Positions 32,615 through 41,275 are shown, counted from the stretch's first letter. The stretch is 64,000 bases of DNA from CAJBVG01 sp943371425 (GCA_943371425.1 CALRUR010000008.1:62001-126000); one strand, 5' to 3'. Notes: generated from the sequence alone by a model not told the origin. Numbers and translations are program-made.

Positions 32615-33106
32615 TTATTCTTCAGTTGAAGTAGCGTCAGCCTCTGCTGCTGGAGCTGCAGGTGCGTCTTCTTTCTTCTTAGTTGTTCTACCTCTTCTAG
32701 TAGTTGCTTTAGCAGCTTTCTTACCAGATTTTTCGTTCAACATTAATTCGTTATAATCTACTAATTCGATGAAACACATTTCTGCGTTATCACCCATACG
32801 ATTACCAGTTTTGATAATACGAGTATAACCTCCTGGGCGATCAGCCACTTTTTGCGAAACTTCTCTAAACAAAATAGTGATTACTTCTTTGTTTTGTAAA
32901 TCAGCAAATACTGTACGGCGGTTAGTAGTAGTATCTTCTTTTGATTTTGTAATCATAGGCTCTACATACTTACGCAACGCTTTTGCTTTTGCTAAAGTAG
33001 TAGTAATTCTTTTGTGTAAAATTAAAGAACATGCCATGTTTGCTAACATTGCTGCACGGTGAGGTGCTGTTCTGCCTAAGTGGTTAAATTTTTTACCGTG
33101 TCTCAT
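32615..33106 (-). CDS. rplQ: 50S ribosomal protein L17
   Basis: Binds 23S rRNA near the exit tunnel. The family core (residues 1-~118) starts MRHGKKFNHLGRTAPHR and includes ADRPGGYTRI. A C-terminal extension of ~40 residues, first basic (KKAAKATTRRGRTTKKK) then Ala/Glu-rich (DAPAAPAAEADATSTEE), makes it 163 residues against ~120 in many bacteria; such tails are common in this phylum. Last gene of the super-operon, 181 nt behind rpoA, followed by a strong terminator. Confidence 0.97.
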   Translation of the reverse strand: MRHGKKFNHLGRTAPHRAAMLANMACSLILHKRITTTLAKAKALRKYVEPMITKSKEDTTTNRRTVFADLQNKEVITILFREVSQKVADRPGGYTRIIKTGNRMGDNAEMCFIELVDYNELMLNEKSGKKAAKATTRRGRTTKKKEDAPAAPAAEADATSTEE

Positions 33107-33249
33107 TTTTTTTGTTTTTGTACATCCGTCCTTGAGTTTTATTGGTTAATAGAAAAAAGCAATTAGGACCCATCCTATTTTCTTATTACTATTTTCTTTT
33201 TACTACTTTCTAGGGGTAATGTGCATTTAAATAATTAATTTATTTATTC

Positions 33250-33274
33250 CCCCGCCGCTAATTTTAATGCGGGG
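33250..33274 (-). other. GC-rich intercistronic hairpin between rpoA and rplQ
   Basis: CCCCGC (33250-33255) and GCGGGG (33269-33274) form a GC-only stem in otherwise A/T-rich sequence just after rpoA. There is no U-tract, so it may be an RNA-processing or mRNA-stability element, or an attenuator; role unknown. The rest of the 181-bp gap shows nothing else. Confidence 0.4.
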
Positions 33275-33287
33275 CCGTTTGTTTTTA

Positions 33288-34280
33288 TTATTCTTCGTCT
33301 AATTTAAATTTCGACAAATTCATTCCGAATGATAAGCCTTTCGACTTTACCAATTCTTGTATTTCTGTTAATGATTTTTTACCGAAGTTTCTGAACTTTA
33401 ACATGTCAGCAACATCATACGTTACTAAATCAGCAAGAGTACGAATGTCTGCAGCTTTTAAGCAATTTAATGCACGTACAGATAAATCCATGTCTACTAA
33501 TTCAGTTTTTAAGATTTTACGCATGTGTAAAATTTCTTCATCCACTTCATTTGTTTGTTCTTTTGCTTGCGTTTCTAACATAATACGCTCATCTGAGAAC
33601 AACATGAAATGCTGAATTAAAATTTTAGCAGCTTCTTTCAACGCTTCTTCCGGGTGAATAGAACCATCTGTAGATATATCAAAAATTAATTTCTCGTAAT
33701 CTGTTTTCTGTTCAACACGGTAGTTTTCGATGCTGTATTTTACGTTTTTAATTGGCGTAAAAATAGAATCGATTGCAATTACACCAACTGCAGCGTTTTC
33801 TGATTTATTTTCTTCGGCAGCAATGTAACCACGACCTTTAGCAACTGTTAATTCCATTTCAAGCGTAATGCTTGAATTCATATTGCAGATTACTAAGTCT
33901 GGGTTTAATACTGTAAAGTTATTTGAAAATTTAGTTAAGTCGCCAGCTGTAAATGCATCCTGACCTTTGATTACCGCGAAAATCTTTTCAGAATCGCCGC
34001 TTTCGCCAGTTTTCTTAAAACGAACTTGTTTTAAATTCAAGATGATGTCTGTAACATCTTCTACTACACCTTTAATAGTAGAGAATTCATGAGATACTCC
34101 AGAAATTTTAACTGAAGTGATCGCATAACCTTCTAAAGATGAAAGCAAAATTCTTCTTAATGCATTACCGATGGTGATACCAAAACCTGGTTCTAAAGGA
34201 CGAAACTCAAAAGAACCGTCGAAATCCGTAGACTTCTGCATGATCACTCTATCAGGTTTTTGAAATGCTAATATTGCCAT
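33288..34280 (-). CDS. rpoA: DNA-directed RNA polymerase alpha subunit
   Basis: A 330-residue subunit that nucleates RNA polymerase assembly and contacts activators and promoter DNA. N-terminal assembly domain at 1-~235 (FEFRPLEPGFGITIGNALRRILLSSLEG) and C-terminal domain at ~250-330 with the two helix-hairpin-helix-like motifs (LSVRALNCLKAADIRTLADLV, FRNFGKKSLTEIQELVKSKG). Normal length. It stands between rpsD and rplQ as in most bacteria; the 81-nt gap before it contains a 12-bp hairpin. Confidence 0.99.
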   Translation of the reverse strand: MAILAFQKPDRVIMQKSTDFDGSFEFRPLEPGFGITIGNALRRILLSSLEGYAITSVKISGVSHEFSTIKGVVEDVTDIILNLKQVRFKKTGESGDSEKIFAVIKGQDAFTAGDLTKFSNNFTVLNPDLVICNMNSSITLEMELTVAKGRGYIAAEENKSENAAVGVIAIDSIFTPIKNVKYSIENYRVEQKTDYEKLIFDISTDGSIHPEEALKEAAKILIQHFMLFSDERIMLETQAKEQTNEVDEEILHMRKILKTELVDMDLSVRALNCLKAADIRTLADLVTYDVADMLKFRNFGKKSLTEIQELVKSKGLSFGMNLSKFKLDEE

Positions 34281-34313
34281 TCTTTAATTTTGTTTATGTG
34301 ATATATTTTAAAA

Positions 34314-34351
34314 TGAATTTGTCGCAACGTTTAAGGGAAGCGACAAATTCA
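34314..34351 (-). other. 12-bp intercistronic hairpin between rpsD and rpoA
   Basis: TGAATTTGTCGC (34314-34325) pairs perfectly with GCGACAAATTCA (34340-34351) around a 14-nt loop. No T-tract follows on the minus strand, so termination is unlikely. It could affect rpoA translation or mRNA processing. Confidence 0.5.
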
Positions 34352-34361
34352 ATGATTATTC

Positions 34362-34970
34362 TTATTTAGAGTACAACTCGACGATCAATTGTTCTTTGAT
34401 GTTTTCTGGAATCTCTGAACGTTCTGGCATGTTTAAAAACTTACCTGTCATGCTCGCAGAATCCCACTCCAACCAATTGTATTTAGCTGCTTTCGTTTGT
34501 GAAATTGCCTCAGTAATTGCTTCTAATGATTTAGATTTCTCACGTACTGAAATTACATCACCTGGTTTCAATGCGTATGAAGGAATGTTAACTACTTCAC
34601 CGTTTACTGTTACGTGTTTGTGTGATACAATTTGACGTGCTGCTCTTCTAGAACCAGCAATACCCATACGGTATACTGTATTATCTAAACGAGCCTCTAA
34701 GAATCTCAATAAGTTTTCACCTGTAATACCATGCTTACGGTGAGCTTTGTCGAATAAGTTAGCAAATTGCTTTTCTAATACACCGTAGATGTATTTAGCT
34801 TTTTGTTTCTCCATTAACTGCACAGCATATTCTGATTGCTTGCTACGTTTTTTCGACTGACCGTGTTGGCCAGGAGGATAATTTTTTCTTTCTAACGCTT
34901 TGTCCGGACCATAAATAGCCTCACGGAACTTACGTGCAATTTTTGATTTCGGGCCTGTATATCTTGCCAT
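34362..34970 (-). CDS. rpsD: 30S ribosomal protein S4
   Basis: Primary 16S rRNA-binding and assembly-initiator protein, and an autoregulator of this operon in some bacteria. The 202 residues comprise the S4 N-terminal domain (MARYTGPKSKIARKFREAIYG) and an S4 RNA-binding domain near 90-155 (RLDNTVYRMGIAGSRRAARQIVSHKHVTVNG). It lacks the zinc-binding cysteines of C-plus forms. Lies between rpsK and rpoA, separated from rpsK by 79 nt. Confidence 0.98.
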   Translation of the reverse strand: MARYTGPKSKIARKFREAIYGPDKALERKNYPPGQHGQSKKRSKQSEYAVQLMEKQKAKYIYGVLEKQFANLFDKAHRKHGITGENLLRFLEARLDNTVYRMGIAGSRRAARQIVSHKHVTVNGEVVNIPSYALKPGDVISVREKSKSLEAITEAISQTKAAKYNWLEWDSASMTGKFLNMPERSEIPENIKEQLIVELYSK

Positions 34971-35032
34971 TTTTTATTTGTTTAGTGGTTAATCTTAGCT
35001 GTAAACTTATGCTTACAGTATAACTTCACCTG

Positions 35033-35052
35033 TTTTATTAATTAGCTAATTA
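35033..35052. repeat. short AATTAGCT element at rpsK 3' end
   Basis: ATTAATTAGCTAATTAA overlaps the rpsK stop codon and forms a small inverted repeat. Same family as the elements at 32579 and 47819. Confidence 0.45.
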
Positions 35053-35442
35053 AACTCTTCTCTTCTTCGGAGGGCGACATCCATTGTGTGGAAGCGGAGT
35101 AATATCTTTTATCAAGGTTACTTCGATGCCTACATTTTGGATAGTACGGATAGCTGATTCTCTACCTGCGCCTGGTCCTTTAACAAATACTTCAACTTTA
35201 CGTAATCCTAAGTCGTGTGCAACTTTACCGCAATCTTGTGCAGCTAATTGTGCAGCATATGGAGTGTTCTTTTTAGAACCTTTGAAACCCATTTTACCAG
35301 CAGACGCCCAAGAAATTACTTGTCCTTGCGTATTTGTCATCGAGATGATGATATTGTTGAAAGTAGCGTTAATGTGTGCTTGACCAATTGGCTCAACCAC
35401 TACTACTCTTTTCTTTGCAACTTTTTTATTTGACTTTGCCAT
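35050..35442 (-). CDS. rpsK: 30S ribosomal protein S11
   Basis: Platform protein of the small subunit. 130 residues with the family core GQAHINATFNNIIISMTNTQG, the GPGAGRESAIR loop and the C-terminal PHNGCRPPKKRRV. Full length. It follows rpsM after 12 nt within the alpha part of the operon, and the stop codon overlaps an AATTAGCT repeat element. Confidence 0.98.
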   Translation of the reverse strand: MAKSNKKVAKKRVVVVEPIGQAHINATFNNIIISMTNTQGQVISWASAGKMGFKGSKKNTPYAAQLAAQDCGKVAHDLGLRKVEVFVKGPGAGRESAIRTIQNVGIEVTLIKDITPLPHNGCRPPKKRRV

Positions 35443-35454
35443 GTTTACTTCTTA

Positions 35455-35832
35455 TTACTTAGTTGCTTTTTTCTTACCTGCAACTGTCTTACGTTTACCT
35501 TTACGAGTACGAGAATTGTTTTTAGTACGTTGACCACGAACCGGAAGACCCTTACGGTGACGTAATCCACGGTAACAACCAATGTCCATTAGACGTTTGA
35601 TGTTCAACTGAACTTCTGAACGTAAAGCACCTTCAACTTTCACATTGTCGTTGATGATGTTACGAATAGCAGTTAATTGCTCATCTGTCCATTCCTGAAC
35701 CTTCGTGTTGAAACTAATTCCAGCTTCAGTCAAAATATTTTGAGCTGTTTGACGACCTATACCATAGATATAAGTTAAGCCGATTTCTCCTCTTTTGTTT
35801 TTTGGTAAATCAATACCTGCGATCCTTGCCAT
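35455..35832 (-). CDS. rpsM: 30S ribosomal protein S13
   Basis: Head protein of the small subunit that contacts the P-site tRNA and the large subunit. 125 residues: MARIAGIDLPKNKRGEIGLT, helix-hairpin-helix GIGRQTAQNIL, and the basic C-terminal RHRKGLPVRGQRTKNNSRTR tail. Usual length. Located between rpmJ (46 nt upstream) and rpsK. Confidence 0.98.
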   Translation of the reverse strand: MARIAGIDLPKNKRGEIGLTYIYGIGRQTAQNILTEAGISFNTKVQEWTDEQLTAIRNIINDNVKVEGALRSEVQLNIKRLMDIGCYRGLRHRKGLPVRGQRTKNNSRTRKGKRKTVAGKKKATK

Positions 35833-35878
35833 TTCTTATAATAATTTCTTCAGACTATTTTTTAATTAACAATCAATA

Positions 35879-35995
35879 TTATCCTTGACGTTGTTTGTAC
35901 TTAGGATTTTTCTTATTGATTACGTAAAGTTTCCCTTTACGACTGATGATTTTACAGTCGGCACTTCTCTTTTTGATGGATGCTTTAACTTTCAT
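35879..35995 (-). CDS. rpmJ: 50S ribosomal protein L36
   Basis: A 38-residue large-subunit protein, translated as MKVKASIKKRSADCKIISRK followed by a short basic tail ending in KQRQG. Only one cysteine is present, so this is the zinc-independent form. The gene is too short for ordinary ORF thresholds but sits at the expected place between infA and rpsM. It starts 14 nt after the infA stop. Confidence 0.96.
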   Translation of the reverse strand: MKVKASIKKRSADCKIISRKGKLYVINKKNPKYKQRQG

Positions 35996-36009
35996 TTCTT
36001 TAATTTTTA

Positions 36010-36228
36010 TTATTTATACCTGTACGTAATTCTTCCTTTTGTTAAATCGTATGGCGACATTTCTAATTTCACTCTATCACCAGGAAGAATTTTAATATAA
36101 TTCATTCTCATTTTACCTGAAATATGAGCTACTATTTCGTGTCCATTTTCCAGTTCTACCAAAAACATTGCGTTAGACAATGCCTCTTTGATCGTACCAT
36201 CTTGCTCTATTGAAGCTTGTTTGGCCAT
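36010..36228 (-). CDS. infA: translation initiation factor IF-1
   Basis: 72-residue S1/OB-fold factor that occupies the ribosomal A site during initiation. MAKQASIEQDGTIKEALSNA, ELENGHEIVAHISGKMR and YDLTKGRITYRYK are all family signatures. Its ATG overlaps the map stop codon (TAATG at 36226-36230), which indicates translational coupling. Confidence 0.98.
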   Translation of the reverse strand: MAKQASIEQDGTIKEALSNAMFLVELENGHEIVAHISGKMRMNYIKILPGDRVKLEMSPYDLTKGRITYRYK

Positions 36229-37013
36229 TAATTTATCTTTTTATTTAATACTTCTTCAACATATTGGAACGACGATAAAATATCTGCCTTTCCTTTTCTT
36301 ATTGCAATCGTGTGTTCAAAATGTGCAGATGGTAATCCATCTCTTGTTTTGATTGTCCAGCCATCGTTTAACTGCCAAATTGCAGCTTTGCCCATGTTTA
36401 CCATTGGCTCTATAGCGATGGTTAATCCGTCCATCAATTTTAAACCTGTACCACGTTTACCATAATTTGGAACTTCTGGTTTTTCGTGTAAGTTTTGGCC
36501 TATGCCATGTCCTACTAATTCTTTTACAATTCCGTACCCATGCTTTTCTGCATGTTCTTGAACTGCGTAAGAAACGTCGCCCATTCTGTTTCCAACCACT
36601 GCTTTTTCAATGGCTTTATATAAACTTTCTTTCGTTACTCTTAACAGTTGTTTAACCTCTTCCGCTACTTCTCCAACTTCAAATGTATAAGCCGAATCGC
36701 CATAATAGCCATTCTTTAATACACCGCAATCAACAGAAATAACATCACCATCTTTTAAATCCTCTTTTCCAGGTATACCGTGTACCACTACTTCATTCAC
36801 TGATAAACACAATGAATTTGGGAAGCTTCCACCATATCCTTTAAAAGCAGGTATCGCGTTATGGTCGCGGATAAACTCCTCAGCCACTTTATCCAATTCA
36901 ATTGGATTTATTCCTGGCTTAATTAATTTAGCAACTTCAGCTAATGTTTTTCCAACAAGTAAAGAACTCTCTCTAATTAGTTCGATCTGTTCGTCAGACT
37001 TATAAATAATCAT
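36228..37013 (-). CDS. map: type I methionine aminopeptidase
   Basis: Removes initiator methionine from nascent proteins; dinuclear metal enzyme of the M24 family. 261 residues with the metal ligands in DVISVDCGVLKNGYYGDSA (two Asp), the HGIGQNLHEKPEVPNYG histidine segment, TIAIEPMVN (Glu) and the last Glu in SAHFEHTIAI. No zinc-finger extension is present. It lies between secY and infA as in many bacteria, with a 15-nt gap to secY and a 1-nt stop/start overlap with infA. Confidence 0.98.
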   Translation of the reverse strand: MIIYKSDEQIELIRESSLLVGKTLAEVAKLIKPGINPIELDKVAEEFIRDHNAIPAFKGYGGSFPNSLCLSVNEVVVHGIPGKEDLKDGDVISVDCGVLKNGYYGDSAYTFEVGEVAEEVKQLLRVTKESLYKAIEKAVVGNRMGDVSYAVQEHAEKHGYGIVKELVGHGIGQNLHEKPEVPNYGKRGTGLKLMDGLTIAIEPMVNMGKAAIWQLNDGWTIKTRDGLPSAHFEHTIAIRKGKADILSSFQYVEEVLNKKIN

Positions 37014-37028
37014 ACCGAACTGATCTTA

Positions 37029-38360
37029 TTATATGGCTGCGGCTCCCGCTGGAGTACGGCCTTTTATGCGTCCGGTTTTCATTAAACCATCATACTGACG
37101 CATTAATAAATGACTTTCAATTTGTTGTAATGTATCTAACACCACCCCTACCATAATTAACAATGAAGTACCACCGTAGAAATTAGCAAACTGTGAGTTG
37201 ATTCCCATGATCACCGCGATCGAAGGTAGTATTGCTACTATTGCTAAGAACACTGAACCTGGTAATGTAATTCTTGATATTACAGCATCAATAAATTCAC
37301 TTGTTTTCTTTCCTGGTTTGATACCTGGTATAAAACCACCATTACGTTTCATATCATCTGCCATTTGGTTAGGATTAACCGTAATAGCTGTGTAGAAATA
37401 AGTAAAGGCAATAATCATAAAGGCAAACAATAAGTTGTATGATAATGAATTAGGGTTACCTAAGTTCGTACCTACTACTTGTGCAAAACCCGATTCTGGC
37501 ATAAATGATGCAAGTGTACCTGGTATAAACATAATTGCTTGCGCAAAAATGATTGGCATAACGCCTGCTGAGTTTACTTTTAGAGGGATGTACTGACGAA
37601 CACCACCGTATTGTTTGTTACCTACAATTCTTTTAGCGTATTGTACAGGTATTTTACGTGTACCTTGAACTAATAAGATGGTAAATATTACTACAAATAC
37701 TAATGCTGCAAGTTCAATGATGAATGGAATTAAACCACCACCGTTAACACTTAAGCGAGATGCACCTTCAAAATATAAAGCACCAGGTAACTGAGCGATA
37801 ATTCCTACCATGATGATAAGAGAGATACCGTTTCCTAAACCTTTATCAGTAATACGCTCACCTAACCACATTACAAACATAGTTCCTGTAGTTAATACAA
37901 ATATTGAAGAAATGGTAAATAAGCTTTGGCTTATGGTAATTGCTTCTTGAGGAACTTGTGTTTTGATGTAACCAATTGCTTGGCCAGCAGTAATAATAAT
38001 AGTTAAGTAACGAGTTATTTGATTTACTTTCTTACGACCACTTTCGCCTTCTTTTTGTAAGCGTTGGAAATAAGGAATAACTATACCAAATAATTGTACT
38101 ACGATAGATGCAGAGATATATGGCATTACACCTAAAGCGAACACAGAAGAACGAGCAAACGAACCACCTGCGAACATGTTTAACAAACCTAAAATACCAT
38201 CTTGAGCTTGTTTAGATTCTACTAAACTAGGGTCAACGCCTGGTAATACGATAAATGAACCAACTCTATAAATTAAGAGTAAGAGTAAGGTATTAAGAAT
38301 CCTTACACGTAGGTCTTCAATTTTGAAGATGTTGGTTAATGTAGATATAAATCTCTTCAT
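37029..38360 (-). CDS. secY: preprotein translocase subunit SecY
   Basis: The main channel subunit of the Sec translocon in the inner membrane. 443 residues with ten predicted transmembrane helices, the N-terminal amphipathic MKRFISTLTNIFKIEDLR, the plug-region segment GLLNMFAGGSFARSSVFALG, and the cytoplasmic loop GKKTSEFIDAVISRITLPG with the family LSxRxTxxG-like contact region. Follows rplO after 7 nt and precedes map. Normal length. Confidence 0.98.
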   Translation of the reverse strand: MKRFISTLTNIFKIEDLRVRILNTLLLLLIYRVGSFIVLPGVDPSLVESKQAQDGILGLLNMFAGGSFARSSVFALGVMPYISASIVVQLFGIVIPYFQRLQKEGESGRKKVNQITRYLTIIITAGQAIGYIKTQVPQEAITISQSLFTISSIFVLTTGTMFVMWLGERITDKGLGNGISLIIMVGIIAQLPGALYFEGASRLSVNGGGLIPFIIELAALVFVVIFTILLVQGTRKIPVQYAKRIVGNKQYGGVRQYIPLKVNSAGVMPIIFAQAIMFIPGTLASFMPESGFAQVVGTNLGNPNSLSYNLLFAFMIIAFTYFYTAITVNPNQMADDMKRNGGFIPGIKPGKKTSEFIDAVISRITLPGSVFLAIVAILPSIAVIMGINSQFANFYGGTSLLIMVGVVLDTLQQIESHLLMRQYDGLMKTGRIKGRTPAGAAAI

Positions 38361-38367
38361 GTATATA

Positions 38368-38814
38368 TTACAATGTAACTACAGTTCCACCTATTGCTTC
38401 GATAGCAGCTTTAGCTGTTGCAGTAAATGCATGAGCTTTCACTTCTAACTTCGCTTTTAATTCGCCGCGACCTAAGATTTTTACTTTATCAGACTTCGAC
38501 ATTAAACCGTGAGCTTTTAAAGCATCTAGGTCTATTGATTGAAGGTTGAATTTCTCTGAAAGAGCTTGTAAAACATCTAAGTTCACACCAACGTATTCAA
38601 CGCGGTTAATATTTTTGAATCCAAACTTTGGAATTCTTCTTTGTAATGGCATCTGACCACCTTCAAAACCTACTTTAGTAGAAGTTCCTGAACGAGAACC
38701 TGCACCTTTATGGCCACGTGTAGAAGTTCCACCTCTACCTGAACCTGTACCTCTACCAACTCTTTTGCGGTTTTTTATTGATCCTTCTGCTGGCTTTAAA
38801 TTCGATAATTTCAT
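38368..38814 (-). CDS. rplO: 50S ribosomal protein L15
   Basis: Late-assembly large-subunit protein. 148 residues, starting MKLSNLKPAEGSIKNRKRVG with the glycine/arginine-rich GRGTGSGRGGTSTRGHKG segment that threads into 23S rRNA, and the folded C-terminal domain (KILGRGELKAKLEVKAHAF). Placed between rpmD and secY. Confidence 0.98.
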   Translation of the reverse strand: MKLSNLKPAEGSIKNRKRVGRGTGSGRGGTSTRGHKGAGSRSGTSTKVGFEGGQMPLQRRIPKFGFKNINRVEYVGVNLDVLQALSEKFNLQSIDLDALKAHGLMSKSDKVKILGRGELKAKLEVKAHAFTATAKAAIEAIGGTVVTL

Positions 38815-38848
38815 CTTTGTTCAATTAATTCCCTGATGGGATAAACAA

Positions 38849-39028
38849 TTAAATATTTTCTACTTTTATTAGATGATTCACTTTCGCAACCATTCCTAAA
38901 ATTTGAGGAGTTGCTTCAACTTCAACAGTTTGATTCATCTTACGAAGACCTAATGCGAACATGGTAGCTTTTTGCTTCACGTTGCGGTCGATCACACTTT
39001 TCGTTTGCGTAATTTTGATTTTTGACAT
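38849..39028 (-). CDS. rpmD: 50S ribosomal protein L30
   Basis: 59-residue protein read as MSKIKITQTKSVIDRNVKQK, then ATMFALGLRKMNQTVEVE and onward to VNHLIKVENI. Matches the family in length and sequence. It is short enough to be missed by simple ORF thresholds and lies between rpsE (4-nt gap) and rplO (34-nt gap). Confidence 0.97.
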   Translation of the reverse strand: MSKIKITQTKSVIDRNVKQKATMFALGLRKMNQTVEVEATPQILGMVAKVNHLIKVENI

Positions 39029-39032
39029 AACC

Positions 39033-39551
39033 TTAACCGTTAAATACTTTACTTAATGAAACTCCTCTGTGTTGAGCAACTGTAATTGCATCGCGCATTA
39101 ACGCTAAAGCAGTTACGGTAGCTTTTACCACGTTGTGTGGGTTTGAAGAACCTTTTGACTTAGCCAAAACGTCTGTAACTCCTGCACTCTCTAATACTGC
39201 ACGCATCGCACCACCAGCTATTACACCGGTACCGTGAGAAGCAGGTTTTAAGAATACATATCCACCTGAATATTTACCATATTGTTCGTGAGGAACAGTA
39301 CCTTTAATGATTGGAACTTTAATTAAGTTCTTCTTTGCATCATCAATACCTTTGGTAATTGCTTCTGTTACTTCTTTTGCTTTTCCTAATCCGTATCCTA
39401 CAACACCGTTTTCATCACCTACCACTACGATAGCAGAGAAACTGAACGTACGACCACCTTTGGTAACTTTAGCAACACGTTGGATGCTTACCAAACGATC
39501 TTTAAGTTCGATATCTGTTGTTTTTACTCTTTTGATATTTGCTGTTGACAT
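39033..39551 (-). CDS. rpsE: 30S ribosomal protein S5
   Basis: Small-subunit protein important for decoding fidelity and mRNA helicase activity at the entry channel. 172 residues with the double-stranded-RNA-binding-like domain (LKDRLVSIQRVAKVTKGGRTF) and the C-terminal domain with HGTGVIAGGAMRAVLE. Residues often mutated in spectinomycin resistance near the first loop look wild type (KVTKGGR). Ten nt behind rplR. Confidence 0.98.
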   Translation of the reverse strand: MSTANIKRVKTTDIELKDRLVSIQRVAKVTKGGRTFSFSAIVVVGDENGVVGYGLGKAKEVTEAITKGIDDAKKNLIKVPIIKGTVPHEQYGKYSGGYVFLKPASHGTGVIAGGAMRAVLESAGVTDVLAKSKGSSNPHNVVKATVTALALMRDAITVAQHRGVSLSKVFNG

Positions 39552-39561
39552 GTTTCTTTAA

Positions 39562-39918
39562 TTAGAATTGTAAACCACCTTCTCTAGCGCCTTCTGCTAA
39601 AGATTTAATTCTACCATGATATAAATAACCATTACGGTCGAATACCACTTGACTGATTCCTGCTGCTACTGCTTTCTCAGCGATCAATTTTCCAACTTGT
39701 TTAGATTGGTCAACTTTGTTTGATGCTGCATCTACTGTATCTTTCATGCTTGATGCTGAAACTAATGTTTTACCAGTAGTGTCATCAATTATTTGCGCAT
39801 AAATCGCTTTGTTACTTCTGTAAACAGAAAGTCTTGGGCGTTCTGTAGTACCCGCTAATCTTAAGCGAATTCCTTTTTTGATTCTTAATCTTCTTGAAGA
39901 TTTAATACTATTTGCCAT
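39562..39918 (-). CDS. rplR: 50S ribosomal protein L18
   Basis: 5S rRNA-binding protein of the central protuberance. 118 residues: basic N-terminus with RIKKGIRLRLAGTTERPRLS, SNKAIYAQIIDDTTGKTLVS, and the C-terminal VFDRNGYLYHGRIKSLAEGAREGGL signature region. Eight nt behind rplF. Confidence 0.98.
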   Translation of the reverse strand: MANSIKSSRRLRIKKGIRLRLAGTTERPRLSVYRSNKAIYAQIIDDTTGKTLVSASSMKDTVDAASNKVDQSKQVGKLIAEKAVAAGISQVVFDRNGYLYHGRIKSLAEGAREGGLQF

Positions 39919-39926
39919 GACTATAA

Positions 39927-40484
39927 TTATTTTTTAGCTGCTGATTTACCTGCTTTTCTTCTCAATACTTCACCAGCAAACTTGATACCTTTACCTTTGT
40001 ATGGTTCTGGAGCTCTTAATGAACGAATCTTTGCAGCAACCTGACCAATTAATTGTTTATCGATAGATTCTAAAATGATGGTAGGGTTCTGACCTTTTTC
40101 TGCAGTGGTAGTTACCTTAATTTCTGTAGGTAATTCGAATACAAAATGGTGAGAATAACCTAACACTAGATCTAACGTGTTACCTTGGTTTGTAGCACGG
40201 TAACCCACACCTACTAGTTCTTGAACAACTTTGTAGCCTTGAGTAACGCCTATAACCATGTTATTGATTAATGAACGGTATAAACCGTGCAATGCTTTGT
40301 GTCTTTTTTGTTCTGTAGGGCGTTGAACTAAAATTTGTCCATCTTCTACTTTAACGATCATATCTGGATCAACTGCTTGAGTTAAGGCTCCTTTTGGACC
40401 TTTAACTGTAACCACATTGTCCGATGATATTGTCAACTCTACTCCTTGAGGTAAAGCGATTGGTAATTTTCCTATACGTGACAT
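39927..40484 (-). CDS. rplF: 50S ribosomal protein L6
   Basis: Large-subunit protein near the factor-binding site. 185 residues from the ATG at 40484 (MSRIGKLPIALPQGVEL), the family start; the longer frame to 40532 overlaps rpsH and would add an artificial run of glutamates. That run comes from GGAGGAAGAAGAAGAA just before the ATG, an unusually strong purine-rich, Shine-Dalgarno-like tract for this phylum. Two L6 domains; C-terminal RAPEPYKGKGIKFAGEVLRR is the family signature. Confidence 0.98.
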   Translation of the reverse strand: MSRIGKLPIALPQGVELTISSDNVVTVKGPKGALTQAVDPDMIVKVEDGQILVQRPTEQKRHKALHGLYRSLINNMVIGVTQGYKVVQELVGVGYRATNQGNTLDLVLGYSHHFVFELPTEIKVTTTAEKGQNPTIILESIDKQLIGQVAAKIRSLRAPEPYKGKGIKFAGEVLRRKAGKSAAKK

Positions 40485-40503
40485 TTCTTCTTCTTCCTCC
40501 TGA

Positions 40504-40902
40504 TTAATAAATGTAACACAATACTTCACCACCCACGTTTTGTACGCGAGCTTCTTTGTCTGTCATCACACCTTTAGAAGTAGAAAGGATTGCAATACCT
40601 AATCCGTTCAAAACTCGCGGCATGTTGCTCATGTGAGCGTAATTTCTCAAACCAGGTTTACTGATTCTTGAGAGTTTCCTGATTGCCGAAGTTTTAGTAA
40701 TCGGATGGTATTTTAAAGCAATTTTAATAATGCCTTGAACACCAGTATCCTCAAACTTGTAATTCGCAATATATCCTTTATCAAAAAGAACTTTTGTGAT
40801 TTCTTTTTTGATATTAGATGCAGGAACCTCGACAACCCTATGGTTGGCCTTAATGGCATTCCTTACTCTTGTAAGATAATCTGCTATTGGATCTGTAGTC
40901 AT
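40504..40902 (-). CDS. rpsH: 30S ribosomal protein S8
   Basis: Central-domain 16S rRNA-binding protein, and the spc-operon autoregulator in E. coli. 132 residues: MTTDPIADYLTRVRNAIKAN, the RISKPGLRNYAHMSNMPRVLNGLG core and the C-terminal GVMTDKEARVQNVGGEVLCYIY. The 103-nt gap before it is the longest within the spc block and contains a perfect -7-like TATCTTTG, so an internal promoter is possible. Confidence 0.98.
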   Translation of the reverse strand: MTTDPIADYLTRVRNAIKANHRVVEVPASNIKKEITKVLFDKGYIANYKFEDTGVQGIIKIALKYHPITKTSAIRKLSRISKPGLRNYAHMSNMPRVLNGLGIAILSTSKGVMTDKEARVQNVGGEVLCYIY

Positions 40903-40946
40903 TTTTAACTGTTATTTACTATAATAAACTAAAATTTAGCGGACGG

Positions 40947-40979
40947 CAAAGATAGTAAAATCTTTTACTTTCCACTAAA
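40947..40979 (-). promoter_or_regulatory. possible internal promoter upstream of rpsH
   Basis: On the minus strand TATCTTTG (40954 to 40947) is an exact TAnnTTTG -7 element, 45 nt before the rpsH start. Twenty nt further upstream is TTTAG, a weak -33 match. It falls in the only long gap between rpsN and rplF. It may be an internal promoter or chance; strength unknown. Confidence 0.35.
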
Positions 40980-41005
40980 TTTTCAATAATTCTTTGTGTT
41001 GAGCC

Positions 41006-41275
41006 TTACCAGCTCGCTTTTTTCACACCTGGTATTTTACCAGCAAGAGCCATATCTCTAAAGAGAACCCTTGAAATTCCAAACTGACGCATGTAACCAC
41101 GAGGGCGACCGGTTAGTTTGCAACGGTTGTGTAAACGTACAGGACTTGCATTTTTTGGAAGTTTATCCAAAGCAGCGTAATCACCTGCAGCTTTTAAGTC
41201 AGCTCTTTTTTGAGCGTATTTATCAACAAGCTTTTTGCGTTTTACTTCGCGAGCTTTTATGCCTTCTTTAGCCAT
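41006..41275 (-). CDS. rpsN: 30S ribosomal protein S14, zinc-independent form
   Basis: 89 residues with the longer C-minus form of S14: MAKEGIKAREVKRKKLVDKY, LPKNASPVRLHNRCKLTGRP, RQFGISRVLFRDMA and the conserved GKIPGVKKASW end. The single Cys means that the zinc ribbon of the short form is absent. Follows rplE after 3 nt; a 103-nt gap separates it from rpsH. Confidence 0.98.
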   Translation of the reverse strand: MAKEGIKAREVKRKKLVDKYAQKRADLKAAGDYAALDKLPKNASPVRLHNRCKLTGRPRGYMRQFGISRVLFRDMALAGKIPGVKKASW

